Shown: positions 1 through 12,051, counted from the stretch's first letter. The stretch: DNA of 64,000 bases from Gymnothorax reevesii (GCA_029721435.1 CM056576.1:67661876-67725875); one strand, 5' to 3'. Notes: generated by a model not told the origin, from the letters alone. A program made the numbers and translations.

Positions 1-132
1 GTCATACAAGCATGACCTTCAGTGAAAGCAGAAGTGTGAAACATTTGCAAACAAGAGCTGAGAACCAAGTGTGACACTTAAGGGGAGGGAGAAGTGCAAA
101 ATAGAAACATTTTATGTGGTCATTGATAAGCT

Positions 133-863
133 CAGTGGTCCTCAAACTCGGTCCTGGCGCCCCACTGTGTCTGCTTGTTTTTGTTCTGACCACAGTTACA
201 ATCTTCGCACTTAGACAAGCTGTTGATTTGCATAATTAGGTGCATTCATGTTTAGAGCAGTTATTTGTCTTCTTAAGCCACATTCGCCAAATCTACACAT
301 GCCATGAAGAATGAAAATTTCATATCCACAATGAGATATGTTAGAAACCAGTATAAATAACTGCAGAGGGAAACAATTTGGCCAAACCCTTAATCAATGT
401 GAACAATCAATAGGTTCCTCATGGGTGAAACTCAACACATGATTGCAAAAACCTACAATTTGGCAAACAATAAAGTCACACCGGTTTTATTTCATGTTCA
501 TTTTCATCGAAGTCAGGCAAATTTTGAAAGAATTCAAAACACCTGTGTTCAGGAACCCAATTTTGAGCTTACTGTTTTTCTCAGTCTAATTTGTTTTGTT
601 TAGAAGTGTTTTTTGTTTTTTTTTTACCTGAAAATCCTCACAAAAATGGAAAAATAAGCATAACATGTTTGAGGGTTTTTATTGTTCTTGGCACAGTGGA
701 TATGTCCATAAAAATGCAGCTAAAGGTGGAAAATAACTGTGCTAAACATGGAATGCAGCTAATTATGACAAATCAACACCTTGTTAAAAAAAAAATTCCA
801 GTTGTGGTTGTAAAAAAAAAAAAAAAAACAGTGGGGCGCCAGGAACAAGTTTGAGAACCACTG
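133..863. mobile_element. hAT-type MITE, copy 1
   Basis: The ends are inverted repeats (CAGTGGTCCTCAAACTCGG at the left, complementary to ...TTTGAGAACCACTG at the right) and the element is flanked by a perfect 8-bp duplication GATAAGCT (125-132 and 864-871), the target-site size of hAT transposons. It is 731 bp long, AT-rich and has no transposase frame, so it is non-autonomous. A relative lies at 26724-27371 with its interior in the opposite orientation. Confidence 0.9.
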
Positions 864-884
864 GATAAGCTGGTGGTTTCATGC

Positions 885-1427
885 CTCGAACATCACTTGA
901 ATGCGTACAAGCACCTGACTGGTCTCTTTGAAGTTCTGTTTGTGTCAGACAGATGTGATATTGGAAAAGGTAAATGCACTTCCTGCTGCATATTCATCAG
1001 ATCTAGACACAAACTTTGTTGATTAACTCATCCAATTTAAGCATTTCATGCCTGATTCAGCAAGTGAGAAGTGAATGATTTAATTAGTCAATTGCGAAAT
1101 GAATTCAGTGAGTGGAGCATTGTCTTCTTTCAATCAGATCATTGTTTCGCTTTGGCCCTTCATGCGGCGTGTCTCCATTACAAATGGGACCACCCGTAGG
1201 ATCCATACAACTCTGGAGAGAGTTTGAATAGCGTATTGTCTTGAACATCGCTTGAATGCTTACAATCACCTGAATAGTCTCTTTGAAGTTCTGTTTGTGT
1301 CAGACAGATATTGGAACAGGTAAATGCACTTTCTGCTGCATATCCATGAGATCTGGACAAGAACTTTGCTGATGAAGTTATCCAATTTAAATCTTTCATG
1401 CCTGATTCAGAAAGTGAGAAGTGCTGT
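885..1427. repeat. direct duplication of ~190 bp
   Basis: Bases 885-1075 and 1240-1427 are two diverged direct copies offset by about 355 bp. Shared landmarks are TCTCTTTGAAGTTCTGTTTG, TGTCAGACAGAT and CATGCCTGATTCAG. The 165 bp between them is not repeated. No coding content was recognised. Confidence 0.8.
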
Positions 1428-2559
1428 CTCAATTGCCTGACAAGTTGCAGACCCTTAATTAACAGTTTTTTTTTTTTTCACTTTGCCAGGGTCAAACTGC
1501 CGGGGCGAAGGGACATTTTCCCTTTTACGGCAGAATTTAAAAAAAAAAAAAAATGCGGAGTAGTATGTGCCAAACACGTCTCAACTCTATCACTTCTGTC
1601 AATAGATTCAGACAGCTATATTTTGATGATATAGTTGTTGATTTTTCCAAGGAGGAAGGTAAGAAATGTACCATTATAGGTAGGGCTGAGCTGGACATCT
1701 GGCATACTGCCAAGAGCGCAACGAGATTTTAATGTTATTGGGGGTCTAAGCAGCAATAGCTGGTGGTGGGCTGCTTGGCCCACAATAGCTGGGTTAATTT
1801 TGTTGTCTAAGTCCAACCCTCACCATAAGAAAGTATGCTTGTATGTTGGGGGGTAAGGTGAGCTGCTGGTGGCCATGAGGCCAGGGTGGACCACCAATAG
1901 ACATGTTCCCTAGGGCCTCACAGGACCCTGACTGCAGGTTACGGGTCTAACTGTCCTGGACTCTGACCTGACTTATCCAAACGTCTGAAGCACTCCAAAC
2001 ATTGTTTATGAGGGATTTTACAATTACTTGGAAAATTAGTGCCCTGTCAGCATTTGAGCGAGTGTGTTATTTTCTGCAGATTTGGTACCTACATAAGTGA
2101 AGCTACTGTATAACGCCAGGATATAAAAATGATTATGGCTTACCGGTTATGTCAGGTGATGTAGTGTCCCAGTCAATGCTTTGCAACACTGTTGAAATGT
2201 TGCTTAAAATGAGGAAAAACCTTTTGCATCATGTATTGGGTAAACATCACTGATTGCCAAAGGACAGAAAGCAGGCATAAAACATGCTTTTAAACTGATT
2301 AGTCTTGATCATTTTTCTTGATTAAAGATGCTTTAACTTACCTCTTTCATGTGCAGCCAATTCTCTTAAAAAAACCAACGTCCTTCGTATGCAAAAAATG
2401 TGCGCATTTGAATCTTTTTCTTTATAATCAGATAAAGAAAAAAGGGGGTGGAGGGCTATGGTGTTCAAATATAATCCATTAATAACAAAATTTGAAGGTG
2501 CTCATTGGTTGGGGGGGGGAGTCTTCAAGAAAGTAGTGAAACCAAGGCACTATTCTTAT
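1428..2559. other. unassigned AT-rich stretch
   Basis: No gene or clear repeat boundary was seen. It holds homopolymer A/T runs (1467-1478, 1539-1553) and a short G-run near 2511. Short reading frames here lack recognisable domains. Confidence 0.5.
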
Positions 2560-2621
2560 AATAAAAAGCTTTAATCAATAGGCTAGTTCGTAATAGAACT
2601 TATTTTAAAAAACTTGGCCAA

Positions 2622-2655
2622 CATGTTTCGGCCTAACACACAGGCCTTCATCAGG
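2622..2655 (-). ncRNA. hammerhead ribozyme-like core in Penelope terminal repeat
   Basis: On the minus strand the order is CTGATGA, a stem-loop whose arms are GGCC/GGCC around a short loop, then GAAAC followed by ATGTT. CUGAUGA-stem II-GAAA is the conserved hammerhead catalytic core, and published work reports hammerhead motifs in Penelope-like element terminal repeats. ACA/UGU could form the very short stem III typical of these. Stem I pairing was not convincingly identified, so this is a candidate fold and not proven activity. Confidence 0.6.
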
Positions 2656-2696
2656 ACTAGAGTGTTACAAACAGAGTTATATAAAACAACAGGAAA

Positions 2697-3600
2697 TAGT
2701 CAGCTAATCACTTCCAGTTGGAGTGGGCAGAGTAAACTGTACCTTGAATAATTGTTCAATTTAAAACATATCATTAATATTGTAATTTAGAAACATGAAA
2801 AGTTCCGTATTTCATTAATCAACCATCTCTAAATCAATAAATTAATTTAAAAGAATAATCAACATCTCTATAAAGTCAGTGAAATGCGATAATTCTTAAT
2901 GGTTGAGGTTAACGAGTAATCGGCAAATCATATAATCCCAATTTTCAAAATCAAAGTAAATTATCATAGAAGGACATCAAAGAATTCAGTGCTTTACAAT
3001 CATCCATTTCTATCTTGAACATCTCAAAACTTGGCCACCATATAAGTAGAATTCTTCAGCAGGCAAATTACTTTCTCAATTATATAATCAGAGTATGTTC
3101 ATCAGTCACAACAATAGCTAATCTAATCACTTCTGGCCAGGGTAGGCAGAGTAAACAATGCAATAGGTAAAATTATGTCATCAGTACCATGATTACAATT
3201 ACAGGGTATCAAAGACTAGAAAAATTCAATACTTCATTAATCACCCATCTCAAAATCTATAATATGTTTAAAAACAGTCAAAAGATCTCTAAAAAGTGAT
3301 TCTAATATAGCAATTCTTATTTTATCTCGTTTAACAAACAGTAACACAGGCCGTGGCCAGATCATCTAATTACAACTCTAAATGACCTAATATGCTTCAA
3401 TAGAACTGGGCAATGCATTACTTAGAAAGTGGGAAATTTGCAGAAATTCATCTCAAATTAAAAAAAAATTCCATTATCATGAAGAAACATCATGCAATTT
3501 AATAGTTCACAATCTTCCACCCGATCATTTCAAGATTAGGCCAACCATCTCGATAAAGTTTTTTTAAGACTAGCAAATTGCTTTCATAGATAAACAGACT
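2697..3600. repeat. degenerate tandem duplication in the Penelope tail
   Basis: The block beginning near 2700 (GCTAATCACTTCC...GGCAGAGTAAAC) recurs near 3116 (CTAATCACTTCTGG...GGCAGAGTAAAC) with parallel downstream landmarks (TTCATTAATCA..CCATCTC; CTCTATAAAG/CTCTAAAAAG). The period is about 415-420 bp and the copies are strongly diverged. Confidence 0.6.
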
Positions 3601-3772
3601 ATATGATTATTGAATTAAACCAGGAATTAAGTCTGCAGCCTAATATTAAACAAGTAAACATACTAAAAAAAATAAGTAAATATCAGCTTGACTCCATAAA
3701 CCAATCAATGAAAAATGAAAGAGACGGGGTTCCTTATTAAACAGCCACAATCTTCAAAACGTATAATTCATA

Positions 3773-4072
3773 TTAAAGGAAGGCCCACATCTCAATTGAA
3801 TCTTTAAGTTTATAAATCCAGAGATTCTCTTTCTGATTTAAAATTCTAAGCCTATACCCTCTTCTCGAGGATAATGGTACTTGATCAATTCCCATCGCAG
3901 AAAAGGAGGCTAGGATCCCATTATATGATTCCTTAAAGTTTTTAACCGTTACGTAATCATGATTCCCAATCTTAGCTGCATATCTATGCTCGGTGAATCT
4001 GTCCTGTTGCCGGCGTTTAGTCCGCCCAACATAAAAAGCATCACACAAAGAGCAAGTCAAAATGTAAATCAC
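3773..4072 (-). pseudogene. Penelope GIY-YIG endonuclease domain
   Basis: The frame carries YILTCSLCDAFYVGRTKRR near its start, the GIY-YIG motif region (Y-I-L then Y-V-G-R-T), followed by a conserved EHRYAAK segment, the form seen in Penelope-like elements where this nuclease sits C-terminal to the RT. It would nick DNA for target-primed integration. The domain is separated from the upstream RT fragment (4388-4740) by frameshifts and stops, and its ATG is internal, so this is a fossil fragment. Confidence 0.8.
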
Positions 4073-4387
4073 AAACGTAGTCTTGCAATTTATTAAATGT
4101 TTGTTGTGAATGCTCGTTGAGTGACTGGATGAGTAAACCCTTTTGTTTTGATTACTGTATCACAGTACTTACAGTGGCCACATTTAAAAGTACCATTTGG
4201 CACTCTTGGTAAGAAAGTCATATGCTCTCTCGCTGGCAAGTGACTACTTACTAACCGATCTCCAATTGTAGGCGCTCTTTGAAATGAAAAGACTGGGTAT
4301 TCTTTAAATAGATCACGTAAAGTCTCATCACATTGAAGAAGATCCCAATTCTTTTTTATTATCTTACGTATCCAATAAGCCTCAGTA

Positions 4388-4738
4388 CTATAGCACGTAG
4401 AAAAAAATACTCTCTTTCTTAGGTTTTGCAGGTTTTCTTTTTAGTAAAGATTGGCGTTCAAGAGGACTTGCTCTCGCAAGCGCTGTGTTTAAAATTTTTG
4501 ATGAATACCTTCGCTGTCTAGAACGACAATATGTATCTTTACTTTTAATATCAAATTCATGATCATTGTCACAGATTCTATGTAGTCTCTGGAACTGCCC
4601 AAAGGGGATGTTCTTCATAAGTGTAGTTGGATGAAATCTATTTGCATGAAGTAAAGTAGTTTTATGAGACTCCTTCCTAAATATTGTAGTGTGTAAATAC
4701 CCGTCAACATCCTTATAGATTTCAAGATCAAGAAAATT
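4388..4738 (-). pseudogene. Penelope reverse transcriptase, C-terminal fragment
   Basis: Minus-strand translation gives FLDLEIYKD...YLHTTIFRK followed by FHPTTLMKNIPFGQFQRLHR, the distal RT region typical of Penelope/Poseidon-type elements. The frame is open from about 4738 to 4388, with stops on either side (one directly before the FLDLEI segment). It is the downstream neighbour of the GIY-YIG domain in the same remnant. Non-functional; the RT palm motifs are not present in this copy. Confidence 0.75.
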
Positions 4739-4886
4739 AATTTATTTCTTTATAATCATTTCAACAAGAAGTGCAGGTTTGATGGCCTTTGCAGGATATT
4801 CAGATTCAAAATTCAGAGTAGTTTTTTTATGGCAAGTGAATAAAAGACTATTATTGAATCTATTATTTACTCGCCTTAATATTTAA

Positions 4887-5486
4887 GGGGTGATCTGGGG
4901 TTAAATGAAAAATTACACCAGGAATCAACTCAGAATTAGTCTAAAGAGGTATATGTAATAGCTACCAAAAAAGATACAAGTTGGCATTTTTCTGTTTATG
5001 TGGTTGCCATGATAACCAAATGAGCTCATTAAATATGCAAAAAACTTCTGGCACCAATTCCTCTTTGACTCTATGATGGAATTCAGTTTTTCTTTCATCA
5101 TTTAAAAGCCACTGCTTATCCAAATGCAATGACATAAACATTCTTTGCATTCTTTTACTCAAAATATTCAAAGTATGTGACAGATAGGAAAACTTTCCCC
5201 ATGTCATTGCATTTCTAATGATGTAAAGTACCTGCAGCCCAAATTTCATTGACTTTCCACGATAAATAAAAAAAGTTATGGCTTTCACAAACATGAGAAA
5301 CATAGAATAAGTAATACCTTAGGAAATCAATGGAAAATGCATTAGACCGCATTGAAAAGATGAGGTCAGTTTTTAATCCTTGCAGCAATTAGTGATTATG
5401 AAAGGTGGGTTATTATAGAACATTTTATTCAAAAAAAATTTGGGGAAAAATAATCAAATTTTGCCCATTTAACCCTAGATCACCCA
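4887..5486. mobile_element. TTAA-target non-autonomous DNA transposon
   Basis: Terminal inverted repeats GGGGTGATCTGGGGTTAAATG-like at the left and CATTTAACCCTAGATCACCC at the right, directly flanked by TTAA (4883-4886 and 5487-5490). TTAA duplication is typical of piggyBac and Kolobok superfamilies. At 600 bp it has no transposase. An end of the same family is embedded at 15776-15817. Confidence 0.8.
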
Positions 5487-6365
5487 TTAAACAAAAAGGA
5501 AGTTGTAAGTTAAACAGGTCAATTATCCGTTTAAGGGATATTTTCCACCCCCTTCCCATTTTCTGTTCGGCAGCCACCACTGATACACATACTTTTTCAC
5601 GGCACTGTATTTGTATTTGCCCCCTTCCTGATTTCTTACTTTTTTGCACATTTTTCACACTTAAATGTTTCAGATCATCAAACAAATTTTAATATAAGAC
5701 AAAGATAATCCGAGTAAATACAGAATGCAGTTTGGAAATGATGATGTCATTTAGTATGGGGAAAAAGCTATCCAAATCTACCTGGCCCAATGTGAAAAAG
5801 TAATTGCCCCCCTTGTTAAATCATGAATTAACTGTGATTAACCACATTTTTTGAGTCCAATTTCATTAGCCACACCCACGCCTGATTACTGCCAGACCTG
5901 TTGAATCAAGAAATCACATAAATAAAGCCTGTTTGAGAAAGTGAAGTAGGCTAAAAGATCTCAAAAAGCAACATTTCATGCTGCAAACTAAAGAAATTTA
6001 AGAACAGATGAGAAACAATGAAATTGACATCTACCAGTCTGGAAAGGGTGGCAAAGTCATTTCCAAGGCTTTGGGACTCCAGCGAATCACGGTGAAAGCC
6101 ATTATCCACTAATGGAGAAAACTTGGAACAGTGGTGAACCTTTCCAGGAGAGGCCGGCCCACCAGAATTCCTCCAAAAGCGCATCGATGACTCATCCAGG
6201 AGGTCACAAAAGAACCCAGAAAAACATCTAAAGAACTGCAGGCCTCGTTTTCTTTATTTAAAATGAGTATTCATGATTCATCAGTAAAAAAGAGACTGGG
6301 CAAAAATGGCATCCATGGGAGGGTTCCAAGGAAAAAACCACTGCTGACCAAAAAGAACAGAAGGG

Positions 6366-8208
6366 GCTCTAATTTCCTGGCGCAGCGCAGGTGGCGTAGC
6401 GTGGCGCAGCCCACGCAGTGGTAATTTCGTCCGGCGCAGCCCGCGCAATGGTAATTTCGCGAGGTGCAACACCGTGCGCAGATGAACGTGCGCCGAGATG
6501 GGTGTGGCGGCGTAGAAGGGGGAGGTATCACTTATTCATCAAGACGCAGTGACAATTTCGTAGAGAAGTCTTTCCTGCAGTTGCGCAGAAAGCTCGCCAG
6601 CTCCAACCTGGTTCATTTTCTGTGCAGTGGTAATTTGGCTGACCGGCACACAGTGCGCACACGTTACCAAAACCTCACAGGCAGGTTTCCAGAATGTCAG
6701 GCACATTTCAATACAGGAAATAATTACAGCAACCACTGTTTAATGTAACTATCTGAATCGGCACATAAATTGTAGTATCTATTTCGATTGTCAGATCAAA
6801 GGCGGTCGGCACGCGTGATGGAAACTCGACCTGACTTAATCAACGCAACTGAATCAATGATGCAAATTAACGACTTCACATCTTTCTCAGCCAACCACAA
6901 ACTGCCTCGGCATCAGGCAGTGCGTATATAATTCTTGCGTTCTATGCTCGATAAAGCCGCTTGCACACTGGACGCGAAACAAATTTTTCGCACGACTGAT
7001 TACAGTTGAAGTCAATGCAAAGAGCTATCGACTTTTCTTGGTCTTATTATTTGTCTGTTTTCTTCCTTTGAAGATAGACAACAGTCTTTCTTCGGTCTTT
7101 CTTTTGAAAATTAGTCAGATGGATCGAACAGATTCAAGCTTTATTTCTACTGCAGAGATAAAATAGTGCTTACAATCAGAGAGCAAATCAATTCCATGAC
7201 CATTGACAGTGTGAATAAATTATCGCATGCACGATTAAGACTGTCCGACGCGAAATGCAAAATACTCCATGTCCAGCACTCCGACACCCAGCAAAAAATA
7301 AAAGTATTGATATGAGAACAGATTTATGACGGAATAAAGAATAAAAATACATATACATCACCAACCAACAGAACATCCAAAAAAGATGACCTGCAAATAA
7401 ATTAATCGCAGTGTTCGTTGGATGTTCTGTCGTTAAAATGTTTCTTTTTATTCTATATTTCGTCATCAATCTGTTCTAATTATCCTCTTTTTTTTTTTTT
7501 GGCTGTCAAACCCGGAGGCCTTGTACATTGTCTCGCACCAATGTCGACTCACTTTATTGAGCAGAACTTAAACAGAAACATTGATTGAAATTCTTGGTAC
7601 TCATCTTGAAGAACTGAGCCCTCTTATCAAAACATTCACATTTAATATCTAAAAGAGTCAGTAGATTTGAAGAAATTAAAAACAATAATAGACTGTCGGA
7701 CACGGAGATATATTAAAACCCTGTCAGACACTAGACACTGCTTTAAACGCAATCTGTCGAGCGAAAAATTCGTTTCGCGTCCAGTGTGCAAGCGGCTTAA
7801 TACTAGGCTACTATTATTGTCACTTTTTAGCGGGGGAAAGGAATACAGCCTGATTGCTTTGATCTCGTACTGAGTTAAGATCACATATTGAAAATAAATG
7901 TGTAACGTATCTTGCATTGTTGTCCATGCATGTTAATCCAAAAATTTTAAGCAGTAACAGGCTGTAATAATAGGAACACGCTATCCATCGTTTCTCTTGC
8001 CAATGAGCCATATTTGACTCGGCTGTGTTATACCCAAACACGCCTCCTTTGCCAACTTGCGCTGGAAGGAGGGACAGAGGCAGGACAGAAGAGTACTTGC
8101 GCGAGGCTATGCCGGGCACGAAATTGCAACATACGCCTGGACACACCCCGTTGGCGCGGCGCACCCCCCATTCGCCGCGCCTACACCTGGTCTACGAAAT
8201 TAGAGCCC
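6366..8208. mobile_element. CG-rich TIR element inserted in Tc1
   Basis: Perfect 13-bp terminal inverted repeats (GGGCTCTAATTTC / GAAATTAGAGCCC), flanked by AAG on both sides (6363-6365, 8209-8211), so probably a 3-bp duplication. Both subterminal regions are CG-rich with repeated AATTTCG and GCGCAG words. Removing it rejoins the Tc1 consensus around GGCTCATCTCACATTTGCC. The superfamily is unresolved and no transposase frame is present. It itself contains 6955-7797. Confidence 0.8.
6955..7797. mobile_element. TAA-target DNA transposon nested at third level
   Basis: Long inverted repeats beginning AGCCGCTTGCACACTGGACG and ending CGTCCAGTGTGCAAGCGGCT-like, with TAA on both flanks (6952-6954, 7798-7800), as in PIF/Harbinger-type elements. 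It is 843 bp and non-coding. A second internal inverted repeat (7316-7380 against 7418-7480) shares AACAGAACATCCAA and the AGAACAGATT..ATGACG block. A related single end lies at 57185-57236. Confidence 0.8.
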
Positions 8209-8283
8209 AAGGGCTCATCTCACATTTGCCAAAATACATCTTGATGATCCCAAAGACTTTTTGGAAAATATTCTGTGGACTGA

Positions 8284-8430
<147 letters not shown>

Positions 8431-9048
8431 TGACTTGACATAATCGATGGAACTATGAATTCTGCTCTCTACCGGAAAATCCTGAAGGAGAATATCCTAA
8501 TATCAAGCTCAAGCGCACTTGGGTTATGCAGCAGGACAACGATCCGAAACACACTGACAAGTCCACCGCTAAATGGCTTGAAAAAAGAAACTGAAGGTTT
8601 TAGAGCGGCCTAAGCAAAGTCCAGACTTAAATCCAATTGTGATGCTGTGGCATGACAGGCCATTCATGTTCAAAAACCCTCCAATCTAACTGAATGAAAA
8701 CATTCTGCAAAGAAGAGTGGGCCACAATTCCTCCACAGCGATGTGAAAGACTCATTGCCAGTTATCGCACACACTTGATTGCAGTTGTTGTCGCAGAGGG
8801 TGGTACAACCAGTTATTTGGTTTAGGGGGCAATTACTTTTTCACACAAGGCCAGGTACGTTTGGATAACTTTTACCCCTTAATAAATTAAATCATCATTT
8901 AAAAACTGCATTTTGTATCTATTCAGGTTGTCTTTGTCTAATATTAAAATTTATTTGCTGATATGAAATATTTAAGTGTGACAAATGTGCAAAAAAAAAA
9001 AAAAAAAGAAATCAGGAAGGGGGCAAATCCTTTTTTCACAGCACTGTA

Positions 9049-9994
9049 GGTGTGTACCCAAGCACTCAGTATTGCATTTTGATCTTCAGAATGTATCGTG
9101 CTTGTGACAGTGATGGATAGATTTATGTCCCAGGTGGTTTTGACATTCCGTGACCATTACAAACAAGACAATGTATCAGCCCTTCCGGATGTAGTATTGC
9201 AAATGATCTTGGCCGCTTCACACGCTATTTAGCAAATGCTACATTCAATGCTCAGAGAACTTTCTCAACCTACCGGGAAAATTTTTTGAGGTTTTAATTC
9301 TGTAATTCTGTTTTGGGAATGTGACAGAATTAGATGTCAACTTATTGACAATTGGCATCACAGTTCAATGTCAATAAGCTGTAACAAACGACCACCAGTT
9401 TGGACAGCTGGAGAGCGTCATGTAGCAAGCATGTTCACAAGGTTGATAATGGGTGTAGAGTGTTGATAACGGGTAAAGCATTAGAGATTCACTTCATAAC
9501 AGGCACTCCGTGGCAAAGAAGTGTGTCATGGAGTGACATGGTACAAACACATTTGCATTGACACCCTCATAAAATAAAGAAATAATAGTGGATACAAATT
9601 AACACTTACATCCTAAGAATATAAAAACAGAGACATATGAATTGTCAGCTCCGTGACAGCATGTCAAACCGGGACATTTTCTAATATTTTTATTATACTA
9701 GATTTTCATCAAAAAAATGATTGTTCATATTTCGCCAGTGCACTGACCCACAAGCATAACAGAGGCCAACCAAACCCCATCATCTCGCAATTTATTTTTT
9801 TACAAAAACTGACTTCAGTTTCCCACAAAATAGAGAATAACTCTTCTATACTGAGCAACAAAAGCAACACAAGTTATGACAAGACTTTGGAAATGAAGTA
9901 TGACCATAATTAGTGGGCAAGCTGGAAGCTCGCACACTCATGTTATTCTCACTAGTTCTTTCTTTCTTTCTTACCTCGCCATGTTTTTGCTATC
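9049..9994. other. unassigned stretch
   Basis: No gene recognised. Small frames (9653-9913, 9913-10104) show no domain or codon signal. A pyrimidine-rich run occurs at 9957-9975. Confidence 0.4.
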
Positions 9995-10190
9995 TAAATA
10001 CTCCGAGAGCACTCCACAGACGCGCGTCCAGATTAATGATTGTCATCTTAGCTAATTGGGGAGAACAAGCAGCACCTGTTAACTGTGGAGGGCTCTCGGA
10101 GTGAACCTTTCTCTTAATAATGAAAATAACTGAGAACAGGTCAGGAATAATAATTGTTTAAAACGGACATTTCGTGCAACCCAATTCTCT
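9995..10190. repeat. hairpin module shared with the gag-embedded MITE
   Basis: ACTCCGAGAGCACTCCACAG (9992-10011) is inverted at 10083-10102 (CTGTGGAGGGCTCTCGGAGT). The segment 10027-10190 matches 46671-46829 inside the MITE at 46272-47027: GGGGAGAACAAGCAGCA, CTGTTAACTG, CTCTCGGAG and ACTGAGAACAGGT are shared in the same order. Confidence 0.7.
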
Positions 10191-11085
10191 GTCCTTGTTC
10201 AGCAACTAATAAAATACATCTATCTCTACCCCTTTGTTTATATATTAAGCTCACCGACTGTACTGTCATCAGCTGAGGAAGCACTGGCCCTTGGTGAGGC
10301 AGGAGCAGCTGGCTGTGATGGCTGTGCTCCAAAATTCTTCAACAGTGCGCCTGAAAAATAAATGTTTGAATACATAACTGATGGAGTTCAATGTCATTAT
10401 TTTTCAAAAACTGGTTGTACAATGTGTTGTAATTTTAATCAACAGTACCACACATGAACAACCAGTTTTAAACCGTTATCAATCTATTTCATGCAAAATT
10501 GGTAACTCTAAATTTAGTTCTACCAATTTTTTGGCTATTCTAAGAGTCATATCTAAAATTAGGTGGAGTGAGCGTTAGTAAGGAAATTACTATGGTCACT
10601 CACTGACAAGTTGGCATTGGTAGCCTGGCTTCTAACTGAGAATGTTTTCATAACAGAAATTCAACCAAACTACCAAGAGCTACCTACCAACACGTAACAT
10701 TTTACCATAATAGCTGTCACCGACTTCAAAATTGAAGACATCAAACATGCTTATTTTAGTGATATAAAAATCCTACTGCCAAATACCACCTCATAACTCC
10801 ATGCAGAGCCTCCACCACAATTACCATCACAACGCTGACGTGTTCTCACAGGCAATCTTTCCAACTAGCATTGTTATTGAGATTCAAGCCTATAAAATTA
10901 CTCTTGGTTGATGAGAACAACTAAACGTGCTTGTCATCAGTATGTGACGTTAGACTATTAATGCTACCTAGGAGTTTCTAAAAAATTATCTTTCCGATAA
11001 GACAAGATAATTTCAACTAACCAACCACATTCTGTAAGCCTAGTAGCAACAGTCAGTCAGATGGCTTATATTTTTATATTTTAGC

Positions 11086-11087
<2 letters not shown>

Positions 11088-11166
<79 letters not shown>
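11088..11166. repeat. (AT)n microsatellite
   Basis: An almost perfect AT dinucleotide run of about 39 units, ending in ATGCATAACTAG. Confidence 0.98.
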
Positions 11167-11169
<3 letters not shown>

Positions 11170-11877
11170 TAACTAGCATGTGAAAAAGATGAAGTTGACC
11201 GATTTCTGAACATTGTAAATAGCCTTGGTAAATATGATTTGCATGGATAAATGTGCCTTAGCTGATTTCCCTTTTGGTGGCGGGGGAATATAGGTTAGTT
11301 CTTGTGTGCATTTTTTGGGTAGTTGATACAAACGCTACTAATCTAGATCAATACAATGCCTAGCCGGCTAGCTATGGGGTAGGGCACTGCACAAAATAAT
11401 GAAATTATCCTCCTGCCTTTTTTCTTCCTCTCATCTTCTCCTTTTGCTCTTCTCTGCCACAGAGGGATAAGTCCGTTTCTGGGACATTGCAGACTTGTAG
11501 CCTCCACATCCAAAAACAGCCAAAGCGTACGGACGTACAGAACGAACTTGGGGCATTGCAATCATGCATGTCTGATTCAAAAACAACCCAAATGCAGATT
11601 AACAGTAGTCAGTCAGCAAGCAGGCAACGACAGATGATCACATTTGTAGAACAAAAATTGGACCGTTTTGTAGAGCTATAGCCTATGCCACCTTTTTTTC
11701 TCAATATAATCAAATCGTTTATTAATTTTATTAAAAAATATACTAAAATTGCATGCTCTCAGGGGCCCCTTTCCAGACAGTATAAGCTTTCCTCAGTATT
11801 GAAAAACATTGATCGGACCGTAATAGCAGCGAGGTTGTATTCTCTCAAATTTACGCAGCAGAGAATTACATGATTGC

Positions 11878-12051
11878 ATGGAAAAAATGACTTCCAGAAA
11901 CAACCCTAGAGTGCTAAACTTATATTTCCGGAATGGAAATGTGATTCTGAGAAGAAAAATGGCGGTTATTCTCAATGGAACAGACTGGAGGGCTGACAGC
12001 ATTGATTCTTTGGAGGAGAAATTAAATGAAGGAGAGTTCTTCCTCTTAAGT
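11878..12051 (+). CDS. possible unassigned coding exon (58 codons)
   Basis: The frame starts at an ATG and runs 58 whole codons into AAGT|GTGAGT, a strong splice donor. The peptide is charged and balanced (FRNGNVILRRKMAVILNG, ADSIDSLEEKLNEGEFF), unlike the low-complexity shadow frames nearby. I do not recognise a family; a ubiquitin-like or doublecortin-like fold crossed my mind but is not supported by a specific motif. No partner exon was found downstream. It could equally be a chance frame. Confidence 0.25.

Larger units (their letters stand above)
2560..4882 (-). mobile_element. Penelope-like element remnant, copy 1 (3' part)
   Basis: Read on the minus strand it contains, in order, the C-terminal part of a Penelope-type reverse transcriptase (about 4740-4388), a GIY-YIG endonuclease domain (4072-3773), a long noncoding tail with an internal duplication, and a terminal segment with a hammerhead-ribozyme-like core (2655-2622). 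RT followed by GIY-YIG is the diagnostic order of Penelope-like elements. The 5' part is missing: the element is cut at a TTAA-target insertion starting at 4887. Stops and frameshifts show it is dead. Confidence 0.85.

Noticed and set aside
7188..7469. 93-codon minus-strand frame with hydrophobic stretch
   Set aside because: Falls inside the foldback of the non-autonomous TAA element; no support from other features.
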